Below, one piece after another: positions 56,155-64,000 of a DNA stretch of 64,000 nucleotides (position 1 is the stretch's first letter; each line of letters starts with the position of its first letter). The notes under the pieces are model-generated. The model saw nothing but the letters and a program-made list of their open reading frames with translations. It had not been told where the DNA came from and ran no database searches. Made by a program: the position numbers and the translations under genes. The DNA is from Amycolatopsis alba DSM 44262 (GTDB taxonomy: Bacteria; Actinomycetota; Actinomycetes; Mycobacteriales; Pseudonocardiaceae): NCBI RefSeq assembly GCF_000384215.1, contig NZ_KB913032.1, positions 2,071,021-2,135,020 of the forward strand, written 5' to 3'.

Positions 56155-56847
56155 GTGTCCTGGGAGTGGCTCGAACGGTTGTCGTGGATCGCGGGGATCG
56201 TCAGCGCACTGGTCGCGGTCGGCACGGCCTGGGCGGCGTATCGGGCGGCCAAGGGGACGACACGCGATCTCGCGCTGCTCATCGCGGCGGCCACCGACAA
56301 CCCCGAACTGCTGGAAAAGCTGGAGGCGGCGGCGCGGCAGCGGGCCGAGACCGTGCGGCGGCGGCTGCGCACCGTCGTGGCGGCCGCGGGGAACTCGGCC
56401 GTGTTCGTCTTTCTCGCCGGCGGGCTCGGCGTCCTGTTCGCGGTGATCCCGGACTATGCCGACACCGAAGCCGTCGGCGGCAGCGCGCCGCGGACCTGGC
56501 AGGAGTGCGCCGCCGTGGACGAGGCGACGGTGTGCACGCCGGTGCACGACTACGAGTTGTTCCGGAGCCAGCAGGCGGAGACCCTCTTCGGCGGGGTGCA
56601 CCGTCCGTCGAAACAAGGCACGGGCAGGCTTTCCGTCGAACTGCCCGACTGCAAGGCGGAGGTTCGGTGGCACGTCTCGGTGGGCGGCGCGGTGGTCGCC
56701 GAAGCCGTCTCCCGCGACGACCTGGTGAAGGTGGAGTTCCCGATCGCGAGCGACCAGGCGTACACCTTCGTCGCGGAGCGTCCGGCCGACGACGGCTGCC
56801 CCAAGACCACCGTCCGGGTGCGGACCGGGATCACCTTCGACCGTTAG
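56155..56847 (+). CDS. Two-helix membrane protein with outer domain
   Basis: 230 residues from the GTG at 56155 (a GTG at 56119 is also possible). Membrane helices are RLSWIAGIVSALVAVGTAWAA and SAVFVFLAGGLGVLFAVIPDY with a basic helical link between them. The C-terminal 110 residues hold three Cys (WQECAAVD, ATVCTPVH, LPDCKAE, DGCPKT) and a beta-rich pattern, probably extracytoplasmic. Family not recognised. It ends at a strong terminator shared with the peptidase-like gene. Confidence 0.65.
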   Translation: MSWEWLERLSWIAGIVSALVAVGTAWAAYRAAKGTTRDLALLIAAATDNPELLEKLEAAARQRAETVRRRLRTVVAAAGNSAVFVFLAGGLGVLFAVIPDYADTEAVGGSAPRTWQECAAVDEATVCTPVHDYELFRSQQAETLFGGVHRPSKQGTGRLSVELPDCKAEVRWHVSVGGAVVAEAVSRDDLVKVEFPIASDQAYTFVAERPADDGCPKTTVRVRTGITFDR

Positions 56848-56857
56848 GTCAGCCGGA

Positions 56858-56889
56858 AAAGGGCCGCTCCGGTTCAGGAGCGGCCCTTT
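56858..56889. terminator. Bidirectional 13-bp terminator hairpin
   Basis: AAAGGGCCGCTCC (56858-56870) pairs with GGAGCGGCCCTTT (56877-56889) over a 6-base loop, A-rich on one side and T-rich on the other. It sits between convergent stops at 56847 and 56908. Confidence 0.75.
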
Positions 56890-56907
56890 CCCGTGACCGG
56901 CGGAGGC

Positions 56908-57684
56908 TTACCGGTCCGTGGGCAGGCCTACTTCGCCGTCCTCCTTGATCAACCGGGCGAGGACGTCGTCCGGCAGGTACGTGCGGTGCGGGTAGCCCGG
57001 ACCCCACGAGTTGAGGAACGGCACGGCGCCGAGTTCGTCGGCACGCGGGTTGCCGAGCACCTCGTGCACCTCGTCGACGGTCTTCGCCCAGCGATAGGCC
57101 TGGATGCCGTTCTTGACGTCGGGCGTGTAGGCGGCCCGCTTGACGTAATCGTCGTCGGCGTAACTCTCCGACCACGCGACATGTCCCAGTTCGAGCAGCA
57201 CCTCGGCCGCTGCGCGGACGGACGTGCCGTTGTTGTCACCGGGGTTGGTCTCGTCCCATTCGTCGCGCAGCTTCGCCTGGTCCCACAGCCACCGCGCGGC
57301 GTAGAGGTCGGCGTTGAACAACGTCATGCAGCGAGACCAGCCGAAGCCGACGCAAGCGCCTTCCCTGCCCTGGTCGTAGAAGGCGTACTGCTTGTCGCCG
57401 TCGGTCGATCCGCCGGGTTCGAGACAGACGCAGTGCCCGCCGCGGATCCGGGTGAGCGTTTTCGCGCCGCCTTTCGCGACGAAGAACTCGCCAGACTTCT
57501 CGTCCTTCTCGGGTACGTCGAATTCCTTGTACCAGTTGACGCCGATGACGACCGGCGACCGGGTGGGCCGGTCCTGGGTGGCCAGCGCGGTCAGCGGATA
57601 GCGCTCGACGTGGCGCCAGTCGTCCGGGACGAACCGGCCGAGGCGGCCGTCCGCCGGGTCACTGTCGATCGGGCGATAACGCAT
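56908..57684 (-). CDS. Papain-like (C1A) peptidase with rearranged catalytic order
   Basis: 258 residues. DQGREGACVGFG (Gln105, Cys111, same 6-residue spacing as papain Gln19-Cys25), DNNGTSVRAAAEVLLELGH and FLNSWGPGYP (Asn225-Ser-Trp-Gly) are C1A hallmarks. The PVVIGVNWY and GGHCV (His84) segments, which normally lie between the Cys and Asn parts, stand at the N-terminus instead. The order is thus His-Cys-Asn in place of Cys-His-Asn. No signal peptide, so cytosolic. AGGAGG precedes the ATG. It lies 44 bases after the patatin gene. Substrate unknown; it might also be an inactive relative. Confidence 0.72.
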   Translation of the reverse strand: MRYRPIDSDPADGRLGRFVPDDWRHVERYPLTALATQDRPTRSPVVIGVNWYKEFDVPEKDEKSGEFFVAKGGAKTLTRIRGGHCVCLEPGGSTDGDKQYAFYDQGREGACVGFGWSRCMTLFNADLYAARWLWDQAKLRDEWDETNPGDNNGTSVRAAAEVLLELGHVAWSESYADDDYVKRAAYTPDVKNGIQAYRWAKTVDEVHEVLGNPRADELGAVPFLNSWGPGYPHRTYLPDDVLARLIKEDGEVGLPTDR

Positions 57685-57728
57685 GGGATCCTCCTATCCC
57701 TCAACCCGCCGGAATACCGCCGGCGAGT

Positions 57729-58691
57729 TCACTGCGGCACAATCTCGGCCAGAAACCGCCGCGCGGCCTCCCGCCCGTTTTCGAAGAGGCGCTTCTTCTC
57801 CTCTTCACCGAGCCCGAAGTCGACGGCGGAAATCCCGGTCGTGTCGACGTACACCGTCCGCCGGTTCACACCCTCCTCGTGCAGCCGGTAACGATTCCAG
57901 TCCGACAGCAGGGTTTCGAGCGAACCGATGGCGATCCGCAACGCACCCTTCACCGGTTTGTCCCTGCCGCCCGCGGGTTCGCCGGAAAGCTTCACACCCC
58001 AGGTCGGCCATCGCGGCTTCTTCTTGTCGGTCCGGTCGAAGACGGTGATCGGGAAGTTCGACAGCAGACCTCCGTCGACCCAGGTCGCCGTGCCCCTCGG
58101 GCGGACGTCGAACTGCACGGGCCGGAAATAGAACGGGATCGACATCGACGCGCGGACGGCGTCGACGATCTTCTCAGCGCCGGGATCGTGGCCGTACTGG
58201 GAATAATCCCAAGGCAGCCGGACCAGCACGCGGCGGGTCAGGTCGCTGACGTGAACGACGAGGGAATACCGTTGATACGGAAGCAAAGTGCCTTCGGGAT
58301 CGTCGATGGCGAGATCGGCGAAAGTGCGCACGCCGAGCTCGTCCAGCAACGGCGTGAGCCATTCGGCGAGATAGTCACCGGTATTCATTCCGTCGTGCAG
58401 GAGCAGGTCGACACCATCGCCGACCGGACCGGTGATCCGGTCAAGGAAGGACCGATCCTGGAAGCGGTGGCAGTCCATGTCGTTCATCACCGCTTCCAGG
58501 CCGTCGAGGTCCCTTTCGGCCTTCTGATAAGCGGCGACCAGTGTCGCGACGATCGCCCCCGCGCTCGTCCCGGCGATGCGGGGGAACGAATAGCCGGCGT
58601 CGTGCAACTCCAGCACCGCTCCCAGCAGCCCGATACCTTTGACGCCGCCGCCTTCCAGCACCAGATCGACACGCTTCGGAGAATCCGCCAT
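57729..58691 (-). CDS. Patatin-like phospholipase
   Basis: 320 residues. LVLEGGGVKGIGLLGAV is the oxyanion-hole glycine loop, GTSAG (41-45, Ser43) the nucleophile elbow and WVDGGLLSNFP (Asp206) the catalytic dyad partner. No signal peptide or membrane helix. It hydrolyses acyl chains from lipids. It is the first gene of a probable two-gene operon with the papain-like peptidase. Cytosolic patatins also serve as membrane-attacking effectors in bacterial immunity, but no sensor or cyclase is next to it. Confidence 0.9.
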   Translation of the reverse strand: MADSPKRVDLVLEGGGVKGIGLLGAVLELHDAGYSFPRIAGTSAGAIVATLVAAYQKAERDLDGLEAVMNDMDCHRFQDRSFLDRITGPVGDGVDLLLHDGMNTGDYLAEWLTPLLDELGVRTFADLAIDDPEGTLLPYQRYSLVVHVSDLTRRVLVRLPWDYSQYGHDPGAEKIVDAVRASMSIPFYFRPVQFDVRPRGTATWVDGGLLSNFPITVFDRTDKKKPRWPTWGVKLSGEPAGGRDKPVKGALRIAIGSLETLLSDWNRYRLHEEGVNRRTVYVDTTGISAVDFGLGEEEKKRLFENGREAARRFLAEIVPQ

Positions 58692-59195
58692 GGCACATCA
58701 CCCCTGGACCCGCGACCGCCGCAGGTCGGCGATACCCCTCGCGGAAATCGAGTGTGGCACAACGTGAGACCGGCCAATCCGGCGTTCACCCGAATGGCAC
58801 AGAAATAGCTGGTTCTTTTGCAGGATGAAGCGAGTTCGTTAATTTCTCGCCGCCCTTTGGGGCATTCCGTGGTGCAAGAAAGAATGCAGATACAAAACCG
58901 AGGACTCGATTGGATATCGGCTGTTCACCGCTCGGACGGGTTCTGGGAACACTCGACGACTGCAACGCTTACCTGGAGAAAGGGCTCGCGAGTGGTCAGG
59001 ACGGTTCTAACCACTCACGAGACCCGCGACCCCCTGGGGTCCGGTGCGGTCTGGCGGGGAGGGCGTGTTGTGAAAGCCACTTTCGCAACGTTGAAGGTTG
59101 CGAAAGTGGCTTTCGCAACGCGACCAGCGGGGCGCGTGCTTGGACCGTCGGCAGGGCTGGTCGTGAGTGGTCAGGACGGTCCTAGCCGCGCTGGC
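58692..59195. other. Non-coding: patatin promoter region, solo element ends and hairpin
   Basis: No gene is seen. 58800-58920 is less GC-rich and should contain the patatin promoter. 58988-59020 is an inverted pair of the 1681 element's end sequence (GAGTGGT/ACCACTC), and another end, TCGTGAGTGGTCAGGACGG, is at 59161-59179. Between them a hairpin of the GAAAGCCACTTTCGC family has arms 59064-59089 and 59097-59122, which lies downstream of the nucS stop. Confidence 0.55.
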
Positions 59196-59855
59196 TCAGA
59201 ACAGCCGGAACTCGTCCGACTCGATGCCGCGCAGCGCGTCGTAGTCCAGCGTGAGGCACCGGATCCCCCGGTCCTCGGCCAGCACTCGCGCCTGCGGCTT
59301 GATGATCTGTGCCGCGAAGACGCCCTGCACCGGCGCCAGCAGCGGGTCGCGGTTGAGCAGTTCGAGGTATCGCGTCAGCTGTTCGACGCCGTCGATCTCG
59401 CCGCGCCGCTTGATCTCGACGGCGACGCTGGCCCCTTCGGCGTCACGGGCCATGATGTCGACCGGCCCGATCGCGGTCGGGAACTCCCGCCGCACCAGGG
59501 TGTAGCCGTCGCCGAGGGTCTTGATGTGCTCGGCGAGCAGTTCCTGCAGGTGCGCCTCGACGCCGTCCTTCTGCAGTCCCGGCTCCGCACCGAGTTCCTG
59601 GGAATGGTCGTGGAAGATCTCGTCGATCGTGATGACGAGCTTCTCTCCCTGCTTGTTCTCGACGATCCACAGCTTGCCGTCCTCGATCAGCCAGCACGGC
59701 GGGCTCATCCAGTTCAGCGGCTTGTAGGCGCGGTCGTCCGAGTGCACGGACACCGAGCCGTCGGCCTTCACGAGCAACAGCCGGGTGGCCATCGGCAGAT
59801 GGGCGGTCAGACGGCCGGCGTAGTCGACCTGGCAGCGAGCGATCACTAGGCGCAC
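59196..59855 (-). CDS. nucS: Endonuclease NucS/EndoMS (mismatch-specific)
   Basis: 219 residues from the GTG at 59855 ([16 protein letters not shown], as in mycobacteria). [18 protein letters not shown] is the N-terminal DNA-binding signature. The nuclease core is [24 protein letters not shown] (D, E-x-K). The C-terminal DEFRLF fits a beta-clamp-binding end. It performs non-canonical mismatch repair in actinobacteria that lack MutS/MutL. It is divergent from a NUDIX gene. Confidence 0.95.
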   Translation of the reverse strand: MRLVIARCQVDYAGRLTAHLPMATRLLLVKADGSVSVHSDDRAYKPLNWMSPPCWLIEDGKLWIVENKQGEKLVITIDEIFHDHSQELGAEPGLQKDGVEAHLQELLAEHIKTLGDGYTLVRREFPTAIGPVDIMARDAEGASVAVEIKRRGEIDGVEQLTRYLELLNRDPLLAPVQGVFAAQIIKPQARVLAEDRGIRCLTLDYDALRGIESDEFRLF

Positions 59856-59892
59856 CACGCGAGGGTAGGACAAGCATGGCGATACTGTGCGC

Positions 59893-60435
59893 ATGGACCC
59901 CGTTCAGCGTGTCAGCTCGCGTGAGGTGTACCGGAACAACTGGATGACCGTCCGCGAAGACGCCGTCCGGCGGCTCGATGGTTCCGAAGGGATCTACGCG
60001 GTCGTCGACAAACCCACGTGCGCCATCATCATTCCCTACGACGGCACCCGGTTTCACCTGGTCGAGCAGTTCCGCTACCCGATCGGACTGCGGCGCTGGG
60101 AGTTCCCCATGGGCTCCGCCCCCGATCTGGCCGACGTCCCGGCGCCCGAACTCGCCGCCCGCGAACTGCGCGAGGAGACCGGGCTGCTCGCGGGTTCGAT
60201 GACCGACCTCGGCGTGACCGACGTCGCCGCCGGCTTCTCGAGCCAGCGCGGGCGCGTGTTCCTGGCCACCGACCTCACCCAGGGTGACACCCAGCGCGAG
60301 GTCGAGGAGCAGGACATGCGGACGGCGTGGCTCGAACGTGACGAGTTCGAAAAGATGATCGCTTCGGGTGACATCACCGACGCGCAGACGCTGGCCGCCT
60401 ACGCGCTGCTGCTCGTGCGCGAACGCGCGTCCTGA
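59893..60435 (+). CDS. NUDIX hydrolase (ADP-ribose pyrophosphatase type)
   Basis: 180 residues. [20 protein letters not shown] is typical of ADP-sugar hydrolases. The Nudix box is seen in [18 protein letters not shown] (R-E-L-x-E-E-T-G), preceded by WEFPMGSA. It probably hydrolyses ADP-ribose or related nucleotide sugars. It shares a 37-bp divergent promoter region with nucS. Confidence 0.9.
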   Translation: MDPVQRVSSREVYRNNWMTVREDAVRRLDGSEGIYAVVDKPTCAIIIPYDGTRFHLVEQFRYPIGLRRWEFPMGSAPDLADVPAPELAARELREETGLLAGSMTDLGVTDVAAGFSSQRGRVFLATDLTQGDTQREVEEQDMRTAWLERDEFEKMIASGDITDAQTLAAYALLLVRERAS

Positions 60436-60451
60436 GCGCGGGGGTGCGCGC

Positions 60452-61225
60452 TCAGTCGGGCCACACCGGGGAGCGTTTCTCCAGGAAGGCCGCCATCCCC
60501 TCACGAGCACCCGGAAGCTGCGACGCCGCGGCCATCACCTCCAGCGCCAGGGCATAGGCGTCGGCCTCGGGCCGGTCCAGCTGCGCGTAGAGGGTCTGCT
60601 TCCCCAGCGCCTTGCTCGCCCGGCTTCCCCTGGTCGCTCGCGCCAGCAAGGAGGCGACGGCCTCGTCGAGCGACACGTCCGGGACCACGCGGTTCACCAG
60701 CCCCCAGTCCAGCGCGGTCGCGGCGTCGACGACGTCGCCGGTGAGCGCCAGTTCCATCAGCCGCTTCCGCCCGATCGACCGGGCCACCGGCACCGCGGGG
60801 GTGTGACAGAACCAGCCGCCCTTGCCGCCGGGCAGGGCGAACCCGGCGGACTCCGCGGCGACGGCGAGGTCGCAGGAGGCCACCAGCTGGCAGCCCGCCG
60901 CGGTCGCGAGCCCGTGCACCCGCGCGACGACGACCTGCGGCACCGACTGCATCGTGCCCATCAGGTCCGTGCACAGCCGCAGCAGTTCACGCACGGACAC
61001 CAGATCACGCGCGGCGACGTCGCCGAAGTCGTGTCCCGCGGAGAACACCGGCCCGGCGCCCGCCAGGACGATTCCGGTGGCGTCGGTCTCGCCTGCCTCG
61101 CGGAAGGCCGCGAGCAGTTCGGCGAGGTGGTCCGCCGACAGCGAGTTCCGCCGCGCGGCGCGGTTCATGGTGATCGTGACGGTGTCGCCGTCCCGTTTCA
61201 CGAGGATGTGCTCGTACTCGGCCAT
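60452..61225 (-). CDS. Enoyl-CoA hydratase/isomerase-family protein
   Basis: 257 residues. The CoA oxyanion segments are FSAGHDFGDV and VARVHGLATAAGCQLVASCDLA. The first catalytic Glu of typical hydratases is replaced (GKGGWFCHTPAV region), so isomerase or hydrolase activity is possible. The first 28 bases overlap the end of the GlxA-type regulator gene on the same strand, thus a likely operon. Confidence 0.87.
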   Translation of the reverse strand: MAEYEHILVKRDGDTVTITMNRAARRNSLSADHLAELLAAFREAGETDATGIVLAGAGPVFSAGHDFGDVAARDLVSVRELLRLCTDLMGTMQSVPQVVVARVHGLATAAGCQLVASCDLAVAAESAGFALPGGKGGWFCHTPAVPVARSIGRKRLMELALTGDVVDAATALDWGLVNRVVPDVSLDEAVASLLARATRGSRASKALGKQTLYAQLDRPEADAYALALEVMAAASQLPGAREGMAAFLEKRSPVWPD

Positions 61226-62184
61226 GCTTCGACGGTAACCGACCGGAACGTCCGGCGATACGAATCGGGTCCGACGCCGACTTCAGCCCGGAGCCGTCGC
61301 CGCAGGTTGGCGGCGGTGCCGAGCCCGGAGCGCTGCGCGACCCGCTCCACGGGGAGTTCGGTCGTCTCCAGCAGCCGCCGTGCGAGCCGCACCCGCTGCG
61401 CGCGCAGCCAGCGTCCCGGCGTCACGCCGGTGGCCGCCGCGAACTCGCGGTGGAAGGTCCGTTCGCTCAGCCCGGCGTGACCGACCAGGTCGTCGACCCC
61501 GATGTCTTCGGCGATCCGCTCCAGCGCCCAGTCCATTGTGGACGAGACGCTCGGCCGCGACGGCTTGGGCGGCAACGGGTTGTCGACATACTGTCGCTGG
61601 CCGCCCTCCCGCGCGGGCGGCATCACGAGCCGCCGGGCGAGGGCGGCCGCGACCTCGGCGCCGTGCTCGCGTCGCACCAGGTGCAGGCAGAGGTCCAGCC
61701 CGCCGACCACCCCGGCGGACGTCAGGACGGCACCCTCGTCGGTGAACAGGACGTCCCGCTGGACGACGGCGTCGCGAGCGGCGGTTTCCAGCGCGTCCAG
61801 CAGCCGCCAGTGCGTGGTGACGGACAGACCGTCGAGCAGCCCCGCGGCGGCGAGGGTGAAGGCCCCGGAACACAGCGACGCCACGGTGATCCCGGCCCGG
61901 TGCGCCTTGCGCAACGCGGCGACGGCGGCCGCGGGCACCTCGGCATGCGGATCGACCCTGCCCGGCACGAGGACGAGATCACAGCCCGCGAGCCCGCTCA
62001 GCCCGTGCGTCGCCTCGACCTGGCCGAACGGATGACTGGAGACCCGTCCGCGGCCGGGCGCGCACAGCCGGACCTCGAAGGGACCGATGCCGCTGTCGGT
62101 ACGGTCCACACCCCAGACCTCGCCGATCACGCCCAGGTCGAACGACCGGCTGCCCGGCAGGAGGAGCACACCCACGGTTCGCAT
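61198..62184 (-). CDS. GlxA-type AraC regulator with DJ-1/PfpI domain
   Basis: 328 residues. The amidase-like N-terminal domain has VGVLLLPGSRSFDLGVIGEVWG and ITVASLCSGAFTLAAAGLLDG (elbow Cys). The C-terminal AraC helix-turn-helices are LSERTFHREFAAATGVTPGRWL and PVERVAQRSGLGTAANLRRRLRAEVG. It overlaps the enoyl-CoA hydratase gene and is divergent from an isochorismatase-like gene, its probable target. Confidence 0.9.
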   Translation of the reverse strand: MRTVGVLLLPGSRSFDLGVIGEVWGVDRTDSGIGPFEVRLCAPGRGRVSSHPFGQVEATHGLSGLAGCDLVLVPGRVDPHAEVPAAAVAALRKAHRAGITVASLCSGAFTLAAAGLLDGLSVTTHWRLLDALETAARDAVVQRDVLFTDEGAVLTSAGVVGGLDLCLHLVRREHGAEVAAALARRLVMPPAREGGQRQYVDNPLPPKPSRPSVSSTMDWALERIAEDIGVDDLVGHAGLSERTFHREFAAATGVTPGRWLRAQRVRLARRLLETTELPVERVAQRSGLGTAANLRRRLRAEVGVGPDSYRRTFRSVTVEAWPSTSTSS

Positions 62185-62255
62185 GGCAGAAAAGTACCGC
62201 ATCGCGCGCCTTCTGCCACTCCCCTGCGCCGGGGAAAGAGCCGAAACTCGAAGCC

Positions 62256-62816
62256 ATGACCACTGAAACCAAGGCCCTGCTCGTGATCGACGTCCAGCGC
62301 GGCTTCGACAAGCCCGTCTGGGGCCCGCGCAACAACCCCGGCGCGGAGGCCAACATCAAGGCGCTCGTCGACGCCTACCAGGAGCGCGGGCTGCCGATCG
62401 TGCTGGTGCACCACGACTCCGTGAAGCCCGGCTCGTCGCTGTGCCCCGGCCAGGAGGGCAACCACTTCAAGCCCGAACTCGACGGCGTGCGCGCGGATCT
62501 GGTGTTCGGCAAGAAGGTCAACTCGGCCTTCCACGGCGACATCGACCTCGACGGCTGGCTGAAGACCCGCGGCATCACCTCGTTCGTGCTCGCCGGGATC
62601 CAGACGAACTTCTGCTGCGAGACGACGGCGCGTGTCGGCGGAAACCTCGGCTACGACGTGACTTTCGCGCTCGACGCCACTTTCACCTTCGACCTCGCCG
62701 GGCCGGACGGGAGCGTCCTCACCGCCGACGAGCTGGCCAAGGCGACCGCGACGAACCTGCACGGCGGCGGATTCGCCACGGTCACCTCGACGAAGGAGAT
62801 CCTGAGCGCGCTTTGA
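62256..62816 (+). CDS. Isochorismatase-like cysteine hydrolase
   Basis: 186 residues. ALLVIDVQRGFDKPVWG carries Asp12, LVFGKKVNSAFHG the Lys and GIQTNFCCETTARVGGNLGY the nucleophilic Cys. Such enzymes act on small amides (nicotinamide-like, N-carbamoyl compounds). It is divergent from the GlxA-type regulator, a common pairing. Confidence 0.88.
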   Translation: MTTETKALLVIDVQRGFDKPVWGPRNNPGAEANIKALVDAYQERGLPIVLVHHDSVKPGSSLCPGQEGNHFKPELDGVRADLVFGKKVNSAFHGDIDLDGWLKTRGITSFVLAGIQTNFCCETTARVGGNLGYDVTFALDATFTFDLAGPDGSVLTADELAKATATNLHGGGFATVTSTKEILSAL

Positions 62817-63068
62817 GACCCGTCCTTACCGCTCACGACCGCCGAGAGACTGCGCGGCCCGGACACAGGCCGCGTGTCGCGAAAGCCACTTTCGCGACGT
62901 CTGATGTCCCGAAAGTGGCTTTCGCGACACGATCACCGGGTAGCGCCCAGGGCGGGCGCCTAAGGCGTGACTCGCGTGATCCGTCTCCGATCACGCATGA
63001 CCGCCCACCTCACCCGAACACGACACCCTTGGCTCTAGCGACCCACAACACTCACGAGGCCCGACACC
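62817..63068. terminator. Non-coding gap with 26-bp hairpin, element end and palindrome
   Basis: 62873-62898 pairs with 62906-62931 (GTGTCGCGAAAGCCAC family, one mismatch) between convergent genes. The reverse strand at 62838-62819 reads TCGTGAGCGGTAAGGACGGG, an end of the 1681 element. GCGTGATC and GATCACGC (62974-62981, 62989-62996) form a further palindrome. No gene seen. Confidence 0.55.
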
Positions 63069-63857
63069 TCACGCCCGGTCGATCACCGCCTTGAGGAACC
63101 GCCGCGTCCGGTCGTGGTCCGGATCGTTGAACAGTTTGTCCGGCGCGGCGTCCTCCAGCACCTGTCCTTCGTCGAACATCATCACCCGATCCGACACGTC
63201 CCGCGCGAACTGCATTTCGTGCGTGACACAAAGGATCGTGATGTCGGTCGACGCCGCGATCTCGTGCAGCACGCGCAGCACGTCGGCGACCAGTTCCGGG
63301 TCGAGTGCCGAGGTCACCTCGTCCAGCAGCAGCACGTCCGGCCGCATCGCGAGCGCGCGGGCGATCGCGACGCGCTGCTGCTGGCCGCCGGAGAGCCGGG
63401 TGGGATGCGCGTCCTTCTTGTCCGCGAGCCCCACCATTTCCAGCAGTTCGACGGCCCGCGCCTCGGCCTCGTCACGCGGGACGCCGAGCGAGTGGACCGG
63501 CGCCTCGGTGATGTTGCGCAGCACGTTCATGTTGGGGAACAGGTTGAACTGCTGGAACACCATGCCGATCCGCTTGCGCACCTCCCGGAGGTACTTTTCG
63601 TCGGCGGGCACCAGTTTCCCGCCGCGCTTCTGATGACTCAGGTAGTCACCGCAGACCTCGATGGTGCCGCCGTCGACTTTCTCCAAGGTCATCAGCAGCC
63701 GCAGGATCGTCGTCTTCCCGGACCCGCTCGGCCCGATCAGCGAAACGAATTCTCCTGGCGCGACGGTGAAATCGAGGTCCCGCAACACGACGTGGTCGCC
63801 GTAGGACTTGACCACCTGCGAGAACCGGATCATCGGGGAATCAACCGTGGGCGGCAC
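63069..63857 (-). CDS. ehuA: ABC transporter ATP-binding protein, ectoine/polar amino acid type (EhuA-like)
   Basis: 262 residues from a GTG with TTGGAG upstream; the ATG at 63833 is an alternative. Walker A GPSGSGKTT, signature LSGGQQQR, Walker B VLLLDEVTSALD and switch VTHEMQ are complete. The insert GGKLVPADEKYLREVRKRIG is characteristic of EhuA of ectoine/hydroxyectoine importers. Its start lies inside the end of the upstream permease gene. Confidence 0.87.
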   Translation of the reverse strand: MPPTVDSPMIRFSQVVKSYGDHVVLRDLDFTVAPGEFVSLIGPSGSGKTTILRLLMTLEKVDGGTIEVCGDYLSHQKRGGKLVPADEKYLREVRKRIGMVFQQFNLFPNMNVLRNITEAPVHSLGVPRDEAEARAVELLEMVGLADKKDAHPTRLSGGQQQRVAIARALAMRPDVLLLDEVTSALDPELVADVLRVLHEIAASTDITILCVTHEMQFARDVSDRVMMFDEGQVLEDAAPDKLFNDPDHDRTRRFLKAVIDRA

Positions 63858-64000
63858 GTCGCTCCAACCTTCTCACCAGAATCGAAGCCGGCAGGCTCAC
63901 CAGCAGGAACAGCACCCCGGCCAGGGTGTACGGCTCGATGACGCGGAACGTCTCGGCACCGACCTCCTTGGCCCTCGCCAGCACGTCGACGACGCCGATC
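63841..64000 (-). CDS. ABC transporter permease, C-terminal part (runs off the window)
   Basis: The frame open from the window edge to the TGA at 63843-63841 reads IGVVDVLARAKEVGAETFRVIEPYTLAG and a last membrane helix GVLFLLVSLPASILVRRLERR. It fits the end of a HisM/EhuD-type permease. It overlaps the EhuA-like start by 17 bases, so it belongs to the same operon. The start and most of the gene are outside. Confidence 0.75.
   Translation of the reverse strand, partial: IGVVDVLARAKEVGAETFRVIEPYTLAGVLFLLVSLPASILVRRLERRAAHG

Overview
The window is high-GC actinobacterial DNA, most likely from the Pseudonocardiaceae and probably Amycolatopsis. The evidence is gene order shared with mycobacteria (pncB-clpS-DUF2017-P1 peptidase-mec-cysO-cysM-rhomboid-murI-MBL phosphodiesterase-rph-rdgB; serB-ctaD), an actinobacterial NucS, a glycopeptide-type glycosyltransferase and frequent GTG starts with short same-strand overlaps. 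No rRNA, tRNA, CRISPR array, transposase or integrase was found.

Layout. 1-2.1 kb is accessory DNA: a cut-off AAA ATPase, a winged-helix nucleotidyltransferase behind a 20-bp-periodic operator array, a truncated EACC1-like ORF and a 411-bp element with 48-bp terminal inverted repeats. 2.1-6.4 kb holds an ArsR-SRPBCC/reductase pair, an aminotransferase/methyltransferase pair and an SDR. 6.4-9.9 kb is a DnaE-type polymerase with an intact PHP site. 10-13.4 kb has a LysR regulator, a GH25 muramidase and a lipoprotein. 13.4-26.6 kb is the conserved housekeeping block: peroxiredoxin, nucleotide hygiene, cAMP turnover, glutamate racemase, CysO-dependent cysteine synthesis, the ClpS N-degron adaptor and NAD salvage. 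It carries two insertions: an NAT/racemase pair, and a second divergent ClpS/DUF2017 pair. 26.7-37 kb has bioY, dinG, OsmC, a receptor kinase, a PTH2-like protein, serB and ctaD. 37-48.5 kb is mixed: APH kinase, GtfE-like glycosyltransferase, regulators, methyltransferase, phosphodiesterase, FmdB protein, mechanosensitive-like channel, trans-sulfuration enzyme with Lrp regulator. 48.5-52.9 kb carries a duplicated hydroxyacyl-CoA dehydrogenase and the PTS-type dihydroxyacetone kinase dhaKLM. 52.9-56 kb is a DUF3558-like lipoprotein and a sodium symporter. 56-58.7 kb has a patatin lipase followed by an apparently rearranged papain-like peptidase. 59-62.8 kb has nucS, NUDIX, an enoyl-CoA hydratase, a GlxA regulator and an isochorismatase-like hydrolase. 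The right edge enters an ectoine-type ABC transporter.

Two dispersed DNA features recur. First, long near-perfect hairpins of several sequence families lie just downstream of stop codons; their arms covary, so they look like terminators or 3'-end elements. Second, a short palindrome-rich element, with a second one-ended copy 40 kb away in inverted orientation, has solo ends at further sites. The best candidates for undescribed biology are the paralogous ClpS/DUF2017 pair (21.36-22.10 kb) and the patatin plus permuted-peptidase pair (56.9-58.7 kb).
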